A stretch of DNA of 36,108 bases, taken from Candidatus Dorea gallistercoris. Its GTDB lineage: Bacteria; Bacillota; Clostridia; Lachnospirales; Lachnospiraceae. Of this stretch, positions 17,965 through 25,650 are shown piece by piece. The position numbers and the translations under genes are program-made. Numbering within the stretch: the first letter of the stretch is position 1; every line of letters starts with the position of its first letter. The notes under the pieces are model-generated. The model did no database searches and had not been told where the DNA came from. It worked only from the letters and a program-made list of their open reading frames with translations. The stretch lies in assembly GCA_019114065.1 (NCBI GenBank), contig DXGF01000141.1:1-36108 (forward strand), written 5' to 3'.

Positions 17965-19155
17965 ATGATCGCTGTTTTTCTGGCGCCTTTATACCTTTTA
18001 TTTAACGCTTATATCTTTCGCTGGCTGATCCGGTGGATGTCTTCCTGCACCCATCATTTTCAGAAACCCTGGTTACAGGGACTGGTACTGGCCGTCTACG
18101 GCTTCCTGGCTCTGTCCATCCTACTGGCCTTCTTCTGGCCGGCCCGATGGCTCAAATCCCTCTCCAACCTCTGGTTCGGAACGATCTGTTACATATTTCT
18201 GGTCGTGGTGGCCGCGGACATCATCCGCCTGATCTTAAAATACCTTGTGAAGATCCCTACAGAGACTCTTTCTTCCAGAAAGGTCTTTGTCCTGGTGGGA
18301 AGTGTCTGTATCCTGCTGATCCTTTCTCTGACCGCCTACGGATATATCCATGCCCGTCAGATCCAGACCACCTCCTATCAGGTGGATATCGACAAACCTT
18401 GTAAGGATCTGAAATCTCTGCGGATCGTGCTGGCCGCGGATCTGCACTTAGGTTACAATATGGGAGAAGCTCAGATAAAACAGATGGTGGAGAAGATCAA
18501 CGCCCAGAAAGCGGATCTGGTCGTCATTGCCGGGGATTTCTTTGACAATGATTTTGACGCGGTAAAAGACCCGGGAAAAATCGCCGGCATCCTCCGCAGG
18601 ATAGACAGCCGCTATGGAGTCTACGCCTGCTATGGCAACCACGATATCCAGGAAAAGATCCTGGCCGGTTTCACCTTCCCCTCCGACGAGAAAAAGGTCA
18701 GCGACCCGCGGATGGACGCCTTTCTTGAGGATTCCGGCATTCAGCTTCTGCAGGACGAATCTGTGCTGATCGATGATTCTTTCTATCTTATCGGGAGGGC
18801 TGACCGGGAGCGCCCGGGAAGGGGCATAGATAAGCGGATGACGCCAGAAGAACTGACAGAAGATATGGACAAAACAAAGCCCATCCTGGTCGTGGATCAT
18901 GAACCGGATGAGCTTTCAGAACTTGCGGCCGCAGGCGTGGATCTGGATCTGTCCGGCCACACTCACGACGGGCAGCTATTCCCCGCCAACCTGGTCGTCC
19001 GCTTCTTCTGGGAGAATTCTTACGGATACCTGGAAAAAGACGGGATGCACAATATTGTTACTTCCGGGGTAGGCATTTTCGGCCCCAATATGCGGGTGGG
19101 GACCAAAAGTGAGATCTGCGTGATCGACTGCCAATTGGGGCCGTGTACTTTTTAA
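17965..19155 (+). CDS. Membrane-anchored calcineurin-like metallophosphoesterase (YkuE/YaeI-like)
   Basis: N-terminal TM helices, then AADLHLGYN, VIAGDFFDND, CYGNHD, VDHEPDEL, LSGHTHDGQLFP metallophosphoesterase motifs. AAGGAGG RBS before the ATG at 17965. Confidence 0.9.
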   Translation: MIAVFLAPLYLLFNAYIFRWLIRWMSSCTHHFQKPWLQGLVLAVYGFLALSILLAFFWPARWLKSLSNLWFGTICYIFLVVVAADIIRLILKYLVKIPTETLSSRKVFVLVGSVCILLILSLTAYGYIHARQIQTTSYQVDIDKPCKDLKSLRIVLAADLHLGYNMGEAQIKQMVEKINAQKADLVVIAGDFFDNDFDAVKDPGKIAGILRRIDSRYGVYACYGNHDIQEKILAGFTFPSDEKKVSDPRMDAFLEDSGIQLLQDESVLIDDSFYLIGRADRERPGRGIDKRMTPEELTEDMDKTKPILVVDHEPDELSELAAAGVDLDLSGHTHDGQLFPANLVVRFFWENSYGYLEKDGMHNIVTSGVGIFGPNMRVGTKSEICVIDCQLGPCTF

Positions 19156-19174
19156 AAAGTACACGGCCCCAATT
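19133..19174. repeat. Perfect 42-bp palindrome overlapping the 3' end and stop codon of the metallophosphoesterase gene
   Basis: aattggggccgtgtacttttt | aaaaagtacacggccccaatt; the two 21-nt halves are exact reverse complements. Confidence 0.95.
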
Positions 19175-19193
19175 AAAAATACCCTGTCCCTTT

Positions 19194-19727
19194 TTATAAG
19201 GCTGTTCCCTTCTTCGGGATGAAAAAGGACGTCAGGTCGACTCCTTCCAGTTCCAGAAGCTTCACCTTTTTCTCAATGCCTCCCGCGTATCCGGTAAGAC
19301 TACCATTGGTTCCTGCCACCCGGTGGCAGGGCACGATGACAGAGACCGGATTGCGTCCCACGGCGCCGCCCGCGGCCTGGGCGGACATGTTCTTTGATCC
19401 TCTTTTTTCTGCTGCTTCTTTGGCGATCGCTCCATAAGTCATGGTCTGGCCGTATGGGATCTTTCGAAGGATTTTCCATACTTCCAGCTGGAACGGGGTC
19501 CCGCTCAAATGGAGAGGCACGGAAAACTCCGGCTCTCTTCCAGAAAAATACACATCCAGCCAACGTTTTGCCATCTCAAATACAGGAATTTCTTTATCCT
19601 CATGTTCCTTGCTAAGATGAGCCCCAAAATATTTCTGTCCTTCAAACCACAATCCGGTAAGCCCTATGTCATCTGCCGCCAGGAGAATGCCGCCCATGGG
19701 CGATTGATAATGACTGGTATACTGCAT
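19194..19727 (-). CDS. ogt: Methylated-DNA--[protein]-cysteine S-methyltransferase
   Basis: GTPFQLEVWKILRKIPYGQTMTYGAIAKE ... GRNPVSVIVPCHRVAGTNGSLTGYAGGIEKKVKLLELE (PCHR active site). Start set to MQYTSHYQS at 19727. Confidence 0.93.
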   Translation of the reverse strand: MQYTSHYQSPMGGILLAADDIGLTGLWFEGQKYFGAHLSKEHEDKEIPVFEMAKRWLDVYFSGREPEFSVPLHLSGTPFQLEVWKILRKIPYGQTMTYGAIAKEAAEKRGSKNMSAQAAGGAVGRNPVSVIVPCHRVAGTNGSLTGYAGGIEKKVKLLELEGVDLTSFFIPKKGTAL

Positions 19728-19732
19728 ATCAC

Positions 19733-21820
19733 TTATTTCGCCACATCCTTCATGCTGAAGGAGAATCTTCCCATCTTGTCCTTTCCTAAGCATACGACTT
19801 TCACCACATCGCCCAGGGTCAGCACATCTTCCACATGGTTCACTCTCTCCTTGGCCAGCTTGGAGATGTGCACCATTCCCTCTTTGCCCGGAGCGAACTC
19901 CAGGAAGGCACCGAATTCCTTGATGCTGACTACCTTTCCTTCCAGGACTTGTCCCGCCTCAAAGTCGGTGACGATGATATGAATCAGCTTGCGGGCCTCT
20001 TCCATACTGTCCGCATCGGTTCCACAGATGGATACGGAGCCGTCGTCCTCGATATCGATCTTCACGCCGGTCTGCTCGATGATGGCGTTGATGGTCTTGC
20101 CTCTCTGTCCCACCACATCGCCGATCTTCTGGGGATCGATCTGCATCTGGATGATCTTCGGCGCGTAAGGTCCTACTTCCGGTCTCGGTTCTGCGATGGT
20201 CTTTGCCATCACTTCGTCCAGGATATACAGTCTGGCCTTCCTTGTAGCCGCGATCGCCTCCTCGATGATCGGTCTGGTCAGACCGTGGATCTTGATATCC
20301 ATCTGGATCGCGGTGATCCCCTCATGGGTTCCAGCCACCTTGAAGTCCATATCTCCAAAGAAATCTTCCAGTCCCTGGATATCGGTCAGCACCAGATAGT
20401 CATCGTCTGTCTCTCCCGTCACCAGTCCAGCTGAGATACCTGCCACCGCGGTCTTGATCGGAACCCCCGCCGCCATCAGTGACATGGAAGAAGCGCATAC
20501 ACTGGCCTGAGACGTAGAGCCGTTGGACTCGAAGGTCTCGGATACCGTACGGATCGCGTAAGGGAATTCTGTCTCATCCGGCAGTACCGGAAGCAGGGCC
20601 CGCTCTGCCAGCGCTCCGTGTCCGATCTCCCGCCGTCCCGGTCCTCTGGAGGGCCTGGTCTCTCCTACAGAGTAGGATGGGAAATTATAATGATGCATAT
20701 ATCTCTTGGAGGTCTCTGCCTCGTCCAGTCCGTCCAGTCTCTGGGCTTCCGCCAGAGGCGCCAGCGTGGTGATCGTACAGATCTGTGTCTGTCCCCGGGT
20801 AAACATAGCGGAGCCATGGACTCTCGGGATCAGATCTACTTCCGCCGCCAGAGGCCGGATCTGATCGATGGCTCTTCCATCGGGACGCTTGTGATCCTTC
20901 AAGATCATCTTGCGCACCGTCTTCTTCTGGTACTGATAAACCGCCTCTCCAAGCACTTCCAGCCAGTCTTCCTTCTCCGCGAAGGCTTCTTCCAGCTTCT
21001 CTGTGATCTGACGGATATTTTCCTCCCTTACCTGCTTTTCATCGGTAAACACGGCCTCTTCCATCTGAGCCGGAGGCACGATCTCTTTAATCGCCTCAAA
21101 CAGTTCTTCCGGAACCGCGCAGCTTTCATAAGAATGTTTGGGCTTGCCGCACTCCGCCACAATGGTCTCAATGAAAGCGATCACCTTCTGGTTCAGCTCA
21201 TGAGCCGCGAAGATGGCGTCGATCATCTGCTGTTCCGGCACTTCCTCCGCGCCAGCCTCAATCATGATCACCTTCTCTTTGGTAGAAGCAACCGTCAAAG
21301 ACAGCTTGGACACTTCTCTCTGGGCCGCCGTCGGATTGAACACGAATTCTCCGTCCACCAATCCTACCTGGGTAGAAGAGATCGGTCCGTCAAAAGGAAT
21401 ATCCGAGATGGTGGTGGCGATGGCCGCGCCCAGCATAGCGGTCAGCTCCGGTGAGCAGTCCTGATCTACAGACAGGACCAGATTTTCCAAGGTCACATCA
21501 TTGCGGTAATCCTTGGGGAACAACGGACGCATAGGACGGTCGATCACACGGCAGGTAAGGATTGCGTTCTCAGACGCCTTACCCTCTCTCTTGTTGAATC
21601 CTCCCGGGATCTTTCCTACCGCGTACAGACGCTCGTTATACTCCACACTGAGCGGGAAAAAGTCGATCCCTTCCCTTGGTTTCTCCGATGCGGTGGCTGT
21701 ACAGAGCACAGTCGTGTCTCCGTAGTGCATAAGCACCGCTCCATTTGCCTGCTTCGCCACCCGGTCCACATCGACACGCAGGGTCCTGCCGGCAAGTTCC
21801 ATTTCATACTTTTTGTACAT
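19733..21820 (-). CDS. pnp: Polyribonucleotide nucleotidyltransferase (PNPase)
   Basis: Two RNase PH domains, KH domain (IIQMQIDPQKIGDVVGQRGKTINAIIEQTG), S1 domain (GQVLEGKVVSIKEFGAFLEF). Start MYKKYEMELAGR with RBS AAAGGAGA. Confidence 0.97.
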   Translation of the reverse strand: MYKKYEMELAGRTLRVDVDRVAKQANGAVLMHYGDTTVLCTATASEKPREGIDFFPLSVEYNERLYAVGKIPGGFNKREGKASENAILTCRVIDRPMRPLFPKDYRNDVTLENLVLSVDQDCSPELTAMLGAAIATTISDIPFDGPISSTQVGLVDGEFVFNPTAAQREVSKLSLTVASTKEKVIMIEAGAEEVPEQQMIDAIFAAHELNQKVIAFIETIVAECGKPKHSYESCAVPEELFEAIKEIVPPAQMEEAVFTDEKQVREENIRQITEKLEEAFAEKEDWLEVLGEAVYQYQKKTVRKMILKDHKRPDGRAIDQIRPLAAEVDLIPRVHGSAMFTRGQTQICTITTLAPLAEAQRLDGLDEAETSKRYMHHYNFPSYSVGETRPSRGPGRREIGHGALAERALLPVLPDETEFPYAIRTVSETFESNGSTSQASVCASSMSLMAAGVPIKTAVAGISAGLVTGETDDDYLVLTDIQGLEDFFGDMDFKVAGTHEGITAIQMDIKIHGLTRPIIEEAIAATRKARLYILDEVMAKTIAEPRPEVGPYAPKIIQMQIDPQKIGDVVGQRGKTINAIIEQTGVKIDIEDDGSVSICGTDADSMEEARKLIHIIVTDFEAGQVLEGKVVSIKEFGAFLEFAPGKEGMVHISKLAKERVNHVEDVLTLGDVVKVVCLGKDKMGRFSFSMKDVAK

Positions 21821-21848
21821 AGTGGTCTCCTTTATCATTTTTTCTTAA

Positions 21849-21933
21849 GGGAAGGGAGCGCCGAAACTACTGAAAAATACACTTTGGGTCTGGAAAATGT
21901 ACTTTTCAGTGGTCTCGGAGTCTCTCCCTGCCC
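21849..21933 (-). promoter_or_regulatory. Long stem-loop in the pnp 5' leader
   Basis: Inner arms 21861-21880 / 21899-21918 (17 Watson-Crick, 2 G.U, 1 mismatch in 20 positions); outer arms 21849-21858 / 21924-21933 (9 of 10 pairs). Confidence 0.8.
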
Positions 21934-21945
21934 ATAATCTTATTT

Positions 21946-21974
21946 ATTGTATCATATCTGCCGGGATAACGCAA
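21946..21974 (-). promoter_or_regulatory. Candidate sigma-A promoter of pnp
   Basis: Minus strand TTGCGT-N17-TACAAT with extended -10 TGA (TATGATACAAT). Confidence 0.6.
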
Positions 21975-22000
21975 TCAAAGACAATGATTTTCCATTTTCT

Positions 22001-22040
22001 GATCAACAAAAAAGCATCCCCAAAGGGGATGCCTTTGATC
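22001..22040 (-). terminator. Rho-independent terminator of rpsO
   Basis: Minus strand GCATCCCC-TTT-GGGGATGC-TTTTTT, with outer GATCAA/TTGATC pairing; immediately downstream of the rpsO stop. Confidence 0.9.
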
Positions 22041-22045
22041 AAAGA

Positions 22046-22312
22046 TTATTTTCTCAGTCCGAGTCTCTCGATCAGGGAACGATATCTCTCGATATCAACC
22101 TTTTTCAGGTACGCCAGAAGTCCTCTTCTCTGTCCTACCATCTTCAGAAGTCCTCTTCTGGAATGATGATCCTTCGGATTGTTCTTGAAGTGCTCGGTCA
22201 GATCGTTGATCCTGGCGGTCAGGATCGCGATCTGCACCTCTGGTGAACCTGTGTCTCCCTCGCTTCTTCCGTACTCAGCGATAATCTGTTCTTTCTGTTC
22301 TTTTGAGATCAT
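22046..22312 (-). CDS. rpsO: 30S ribosomal protein S15
   Basis: [88 protein letters not shown]. Confidence 0.98.
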   Translation of the reverse strand: MISKEQKEQIIAEYGRSEGDTGSPEVQIAILTARINDLTEHFKNNPKDHHSRRGLLKMVGQRRGLLAYLKKVDIERYRSLIERLGLRK

Positions 22313-22346
22313 GCTCGTCTCCTCCTTCATACAAACTCTTTGAAAC

Positions 22347-22393
22347 GCCGGGCATTAAGTAATGGTCGGAGTTTCCGATTACCGAACACCGGC
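22347..22393 (-). promoter_or_regulatory. Structured rpsO leader, candidate S15 autoregulatory element
   Basis: Minus strand: GCCGG...CCGGC closing helix enclosing GTAAT/ATTAC and CGGA/TCCG helices, between the rpsO promoter and RBS. Confidence 0.5.
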
Positions 22394-22407
22394 TTTGCCA
22401 CTAGCAA

Positions 22408-22436
22408 AGTATAGCATACCCATTGGCCCGCTTCAA
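22408..22436 (-). promoter_or_regulatory. Candidate sigma-A promoter of rpsO
   Basis: Minus strand TTGAAG-N17-TATACT with extended -10 TGC (TATGCTATACT). Confidence 0.7.
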
Positions 22437-22446
22437 GTATTTTTTC

Positions 22447-23346
22447 TCAAAAACCCTGAAAATATGCTTTTCCGCTAGCGATATCCCGGTCAATGCAGGC
22501 TTTCATCTCCCCGATATCCCCAAACTTTTGTTCCGGTCTGCGAAACTCCAGAAGTTCGATCTGTACTTCTTTTCCATAGGCATCTTCCTCGTAGTCAAAA
22601 AGAAAACTCTCCGCAAGGACTCTCTCCTCCGCGGAGACCGTCGGCTTGACCCCCACATTGGTGATCCCCTCGTAGTCCCTGCCGTCCACCCGAATCCGGC
22701 TGAAATACACGCCTCTGGGCGGTATGATCTTCGCCGCAGGCCACGCCACGTTAAACGTAGGAAACCCGAGGGTCCGCCCCAATCTCCTGCCATGTTCCAC
22801 CACGCCTTCGATGCCGTAAGGATAACCCAGAAGCTTGTCCGCCAGGGCAATCTCCCCCGCTTCCATCAGCTCCTTGATATAGGTGCTGCTGATGATCCTG
22901 CCCTGGTAGCGTTCCTTCTCCAGGACGATAGCCTCATAGCCATATATCCCCTCGTACTTCTTCAGCATATCGGCGTCGCCGCCCTGTCCATATCCAAAAT
23001 GGAAATCCGTTCCAACCACCACATATCTGGCGTGGAACACACCGCAGATGATCTCCTTGATGAATTCTTCCCCGCTCATCTGCCGAAATTCCTCTGAGAA
23101 CGGACATTCCACCAGGTAATCCATAGAATCCTGAAGATGGGCCGCCCGCTCTTTTTTGGTCATAAGAATCCCGGTCCGCTTCATATCAAAGGCACAGACA
23201 GCCGCCCGGACTTTCTCTGTCTCTCTCAGCTGAGCCACTTTGCGGATCAAGGTCTGATGGCCCAGATGGAGCCCGTCAAACTTGCCGAATGTGACCGCTG
23301 ATCTTGCGATGTCTTTATAATGTTCAAGTCCTGCTAAGTATTCCAT
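22447..23346 (-). CDS. ribF: Bifunctional riboflavin kinase / FAD synthetase
   Basis: AVTFGKFDGLHLGHQTLIRKV, GTDFHFGYGQGGD, ISSTYIKELMEAGEIALADKLLGYPYGIEGVVEHGRRLGRTLGFPTFNV, GVYFSRIRVDG. Confidence 0.95.
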   Translation of the reverse strand: MEYLAGLEHYKDIARSAVTFGKFDGLHLGHQTLIRKVAQLRETEKVRAAVCAFDMKRTGILMTKKERAAHLQDSMDYLVECPFSEEFRQMSGEEFIKEIICGVFHARYVVVGTDFHFGYGQGGDADMLKKYEGIYGYEAIVLEKERYQGRIISSTYIKELMEAGEIALADKLLGYPYGIEGVVEHGRRLGRTLGFPTFNVAWPAAKIIPPRGVYFSRIRVDGRDYEGITNVGVKPTVSAEERVLAESFLFDYEEDAYGKEVQIELLEFRRPEQKFGDIGEMKACIDRDIASGKAYFQGF

Positions 23347-23357
23347 AATCCTTCCCT

Positions 23358-24266
23358 TCAGCTGCCGCAAAACATTTTTACAACTTTATACTCTTGTGCG
23401 TCCCCGCAGTAACGGTACAAGGCAAGGAAATTCCCTCTATCATCGTACAGTCTGACCACGGCGCCGTCATCCACCGGGACTTTCGTCCGAGTCATCATCC
23501 CCTGGCGGAGCCCGTTTCCGTTGAGCGCCAGTTTCTCCCACTGACTTTTCACCTGTATGGCAGGATATTCCAAGAACAACCAGTCAACCGGTCTTAGGAT
23601 TTCCTTTAGACTTCCCTGACTTTTCCGCTGTCCGATCTCTTCCAGAGTATGGGCATCCTCCTGCTCAAAAGGACCTGCCTTCGTCCGCTTCAGATCTTCC
23701 ATGCACCCGAAGCAGCCCAAATCCCTTCCGATATCGTCGCATAACGTTCGGATATAAGTCCCCTTGGAACAGCGCACTCTCAGCCTGACTCTCGGAGCGC
23801 GAAACTCCAGGATACAGATCTCATAGATCTGCACCCTTCTTGCTTTCCGCTCTACCGTCTTCCCCTCCCTTGCCAGTTCATAGAGCTTCTTCCCGTTTAC
23901 CTTTAGAGCCGAATACATGGGAGGGATCTGATCGTAGGCTCCTATGTAGTTTCGCACCGTCTCTTCCAGCTTCTCCCGATCGATGCCGGCCGTATCTCCT
24001 TCTTCCAATACCGTTCCGGTGATATCCTGTGTATCTGTCCGCATTCCCAGAAGGAGCACCGCCTCATAGGTCTTATCCTGATCTGTCAGAAGATCGCACA
24101 CCTTGGTGGCACGTCCCAGACAGACCGGAAGTACGCCCTCCGCATCCGGGTCCAGCGTCCCGGTATGACCGATCTTGCGCTGGCCCAGGATGCCTCTTAA
24201 TTTTGCCACCACATCATGGGAGGTAAACCCTTTCTCTTTATACACATTCAGGATCCCACTGATCAT
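23358..24266 (-). CDS. truB: tRNA pseudouridine(55) synthase
   Basis: GILNVYKEKGFTSHDVVAKLRGILGQRKIGHTGTLDPDAEGVLPVCLGRATKV; RCSKGTYIRTLCDDIGRDLG. Confidence 0.97.
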   Translation of the reverse strand: MISGILNVYKEKGFTSHDVVAKLRGILGQRKIGHTGTLDPDAEGVLPVCLGRATKVCDLLTDQDKTYEAVLLLGMRTDTQDITGTVLEEGDTAGIDREKLEETVRNYIGAYDQIPPMYSALKVNGKKLYELAREGKTVERKARRVQIYEICILEFRAPRVRLRVRCSKGTYIRTLCDDIGRDLGCFGCMEDLKRTKAGPFEQEDAHTLEEIGQRKSQGSLKEILRPVDWLFLEYPAIQVKSQWEKLALNGNGLRQGMMTRTKVPVDDGAVVRLYDDRGNFLALYRYCGDAQEYKVVKMFCGS

Positions 24267-25225
24267 AACGGCTCTCCCAGCTGGTCCGCGATCAGGCCGG
24301 ACAGATTATTCAGCACGTCATGGGGCGTCCCGGCCATGGTAAATCCCGCCGCCCTTTTATGTCCGCCGCCGCCCAAATACTGGGCCACTTTGCTCACATC
24401 CACCTGCTCGTTGGACCGCAGACTGACTTTATACACGCTGGGCCTTAGCTCGTACATGAAAATGGCCACTTCCACTCCCCGGGTGTCCCTGAGGTGGCTG
24501 ACGATGCCATCCAAGGCGCTGGGCTCTACACCGTAGAACTCCATCTCTCTCCCCCGGATGTAAGAGGCTATGCATTTCCCGTCCATGAACAGTATACTCT
24601 CCATGAGCGCGCGCCCCAGCACCTGGTTCTGGGTATAACTTTTTTCCACATACGTCTTGCGGATCAGTCCGGGGGCATCCACCCCTTTCTCCATCAGATC
24701 CGCCGCCGCCCGCAGTGTGGAAGGGGAAGTGCAGGTATACTGGAAGACGCCGGTATCATGGACAATACCCAGATACAGCGCCTCCGCCACAGGAAGCGTG
24801 ATCTTCTCCTTATCGACCAGATCATAGACCAGCTCCGAAGTAGAACTTGCCTCGGGAACCACATAATTTTCTTCCCCAAACCCCGTGTTGCTGATATGGT
24901 GATCCACGCAGAGGGTGTGGGCCGCCTGCTCAAAAAGAACCCGGGAGAATCCAAGCCTCTCTTCGTCTCCGCAGTCCAGGCAGATGAACAGATCATACTT
25001 CTGGTCTCCCGGCACCTCATGCCGGATCTCATCGGACCGTTTCAGGAACTGATAAGACCGGGGAATCTCTTCCAAATAGATATCTGTCTTCTTCCCGCTG
25101 TAATTCTCCAGAATATAGAGGTACAGTCCCATACAGGAACCGGTACAGTCTCCGTCTGGTCTCTCGTGGCCCCCGATGGCGATCGTATCTGCCTGCTCGA
25201 TCATTCTATTCAACATCGTTCTCAC
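24263..25225 (-). CDS. nrnA: DHH/DHHA1 phosphoesterase (NrnA-like oligoribonuclease / pAp phosphatase)
   Basis: IGGHERPDGDCTGSCMGLYLYI, LCVDHHISNTGFG, YLGGGGHKRAAGFTM (DHHA1); conserved position between rbfA and truB. Confidence 0.9.
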   Translation of the reverse strand: MRTMLNRMIEQADTIAIGGHERPDGDCTGSCMGLYLYILENYSGKKTDIYLEEIPRSYQFLKRSDEIRHEVPGDQKYDLFICLDCGDEERLGFSRVLFEQAAHTLCVDHHISNTGFGEENYVVPEASSTSELVYDLVDKEKITLPVAEALYLGIVHDTGVFQYTCTSPSTLRAAADLMEKGVDAPGLIRKTYVEKSYTQNQVLGRALMESILFMDGKCIASYIRGREMEFYGVEPSALDGIVSHLRDTRGVEVAIFMYELRPSVYKVSLRSNEQVDVSKVAQYLGGGGHKRAAGFTMAGTPHDVLNNLSGLIADQLGEPL

Positions 25226-25589
25226 CTTCCGTCTCCATTTGACCCGTTACTTCTTCTATCTTTTTAGACATATTTACACCATATTCAATGGATTGGTCCA
25301 ATATGAAATGGATCTCCGGGGTGTTGCGCATATTTAAAGTCCTGGCCAGTTCCCGCCGGATATATCCTTCCGCGCTCTGTAGCCCCCGGATTGTCTCCTG
25401 CTGGGCCTTCTCATCTCCAAGCACACTGATATACGCCTTACAGGTCTTCAGATCAGGGGCCACCTCAGCAGCCACCACAGAGGTCCATGGGGCCACCCTC
25501 GGATCCTTCAACCCGCCTCTTATGATGCTGCTCAGCTCCCGCTGGACTTCCACATTCACTCTGGTGTTTTTGATACTTCTTTTCCGCAA
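25206..25589 (-). CDS. rbfA: 30S ribosome-binding factor A
   Basis: NTRVNVEVQRELSSIIRGGLKDPRVAPWTSVVAAEVAPDLKTCKAYISVLGDE; start ambiguous (TTG at 25589 after GAAGGAAG, or 25613). Confidence 0.93.
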   Translation of the reverse strand: MRKRSIKNTRVNVEVQRELSSIIRGGLKDPRVAPWTSVVAAEVAPDLKTCKAYISVLGDEKAQQETIRGLQSAEGYIRRELARTLNMRNTPEIHFILDQSIEYGVNMSKKIEEVTGQMETEGENDVE

Positions 25590-25650
25590 TTTTCTTCCTT
25601 CTTTCTTTCTCAAAGCAGGATGCTTTTGAAAGGCCGTCTGAGATTCAGGA

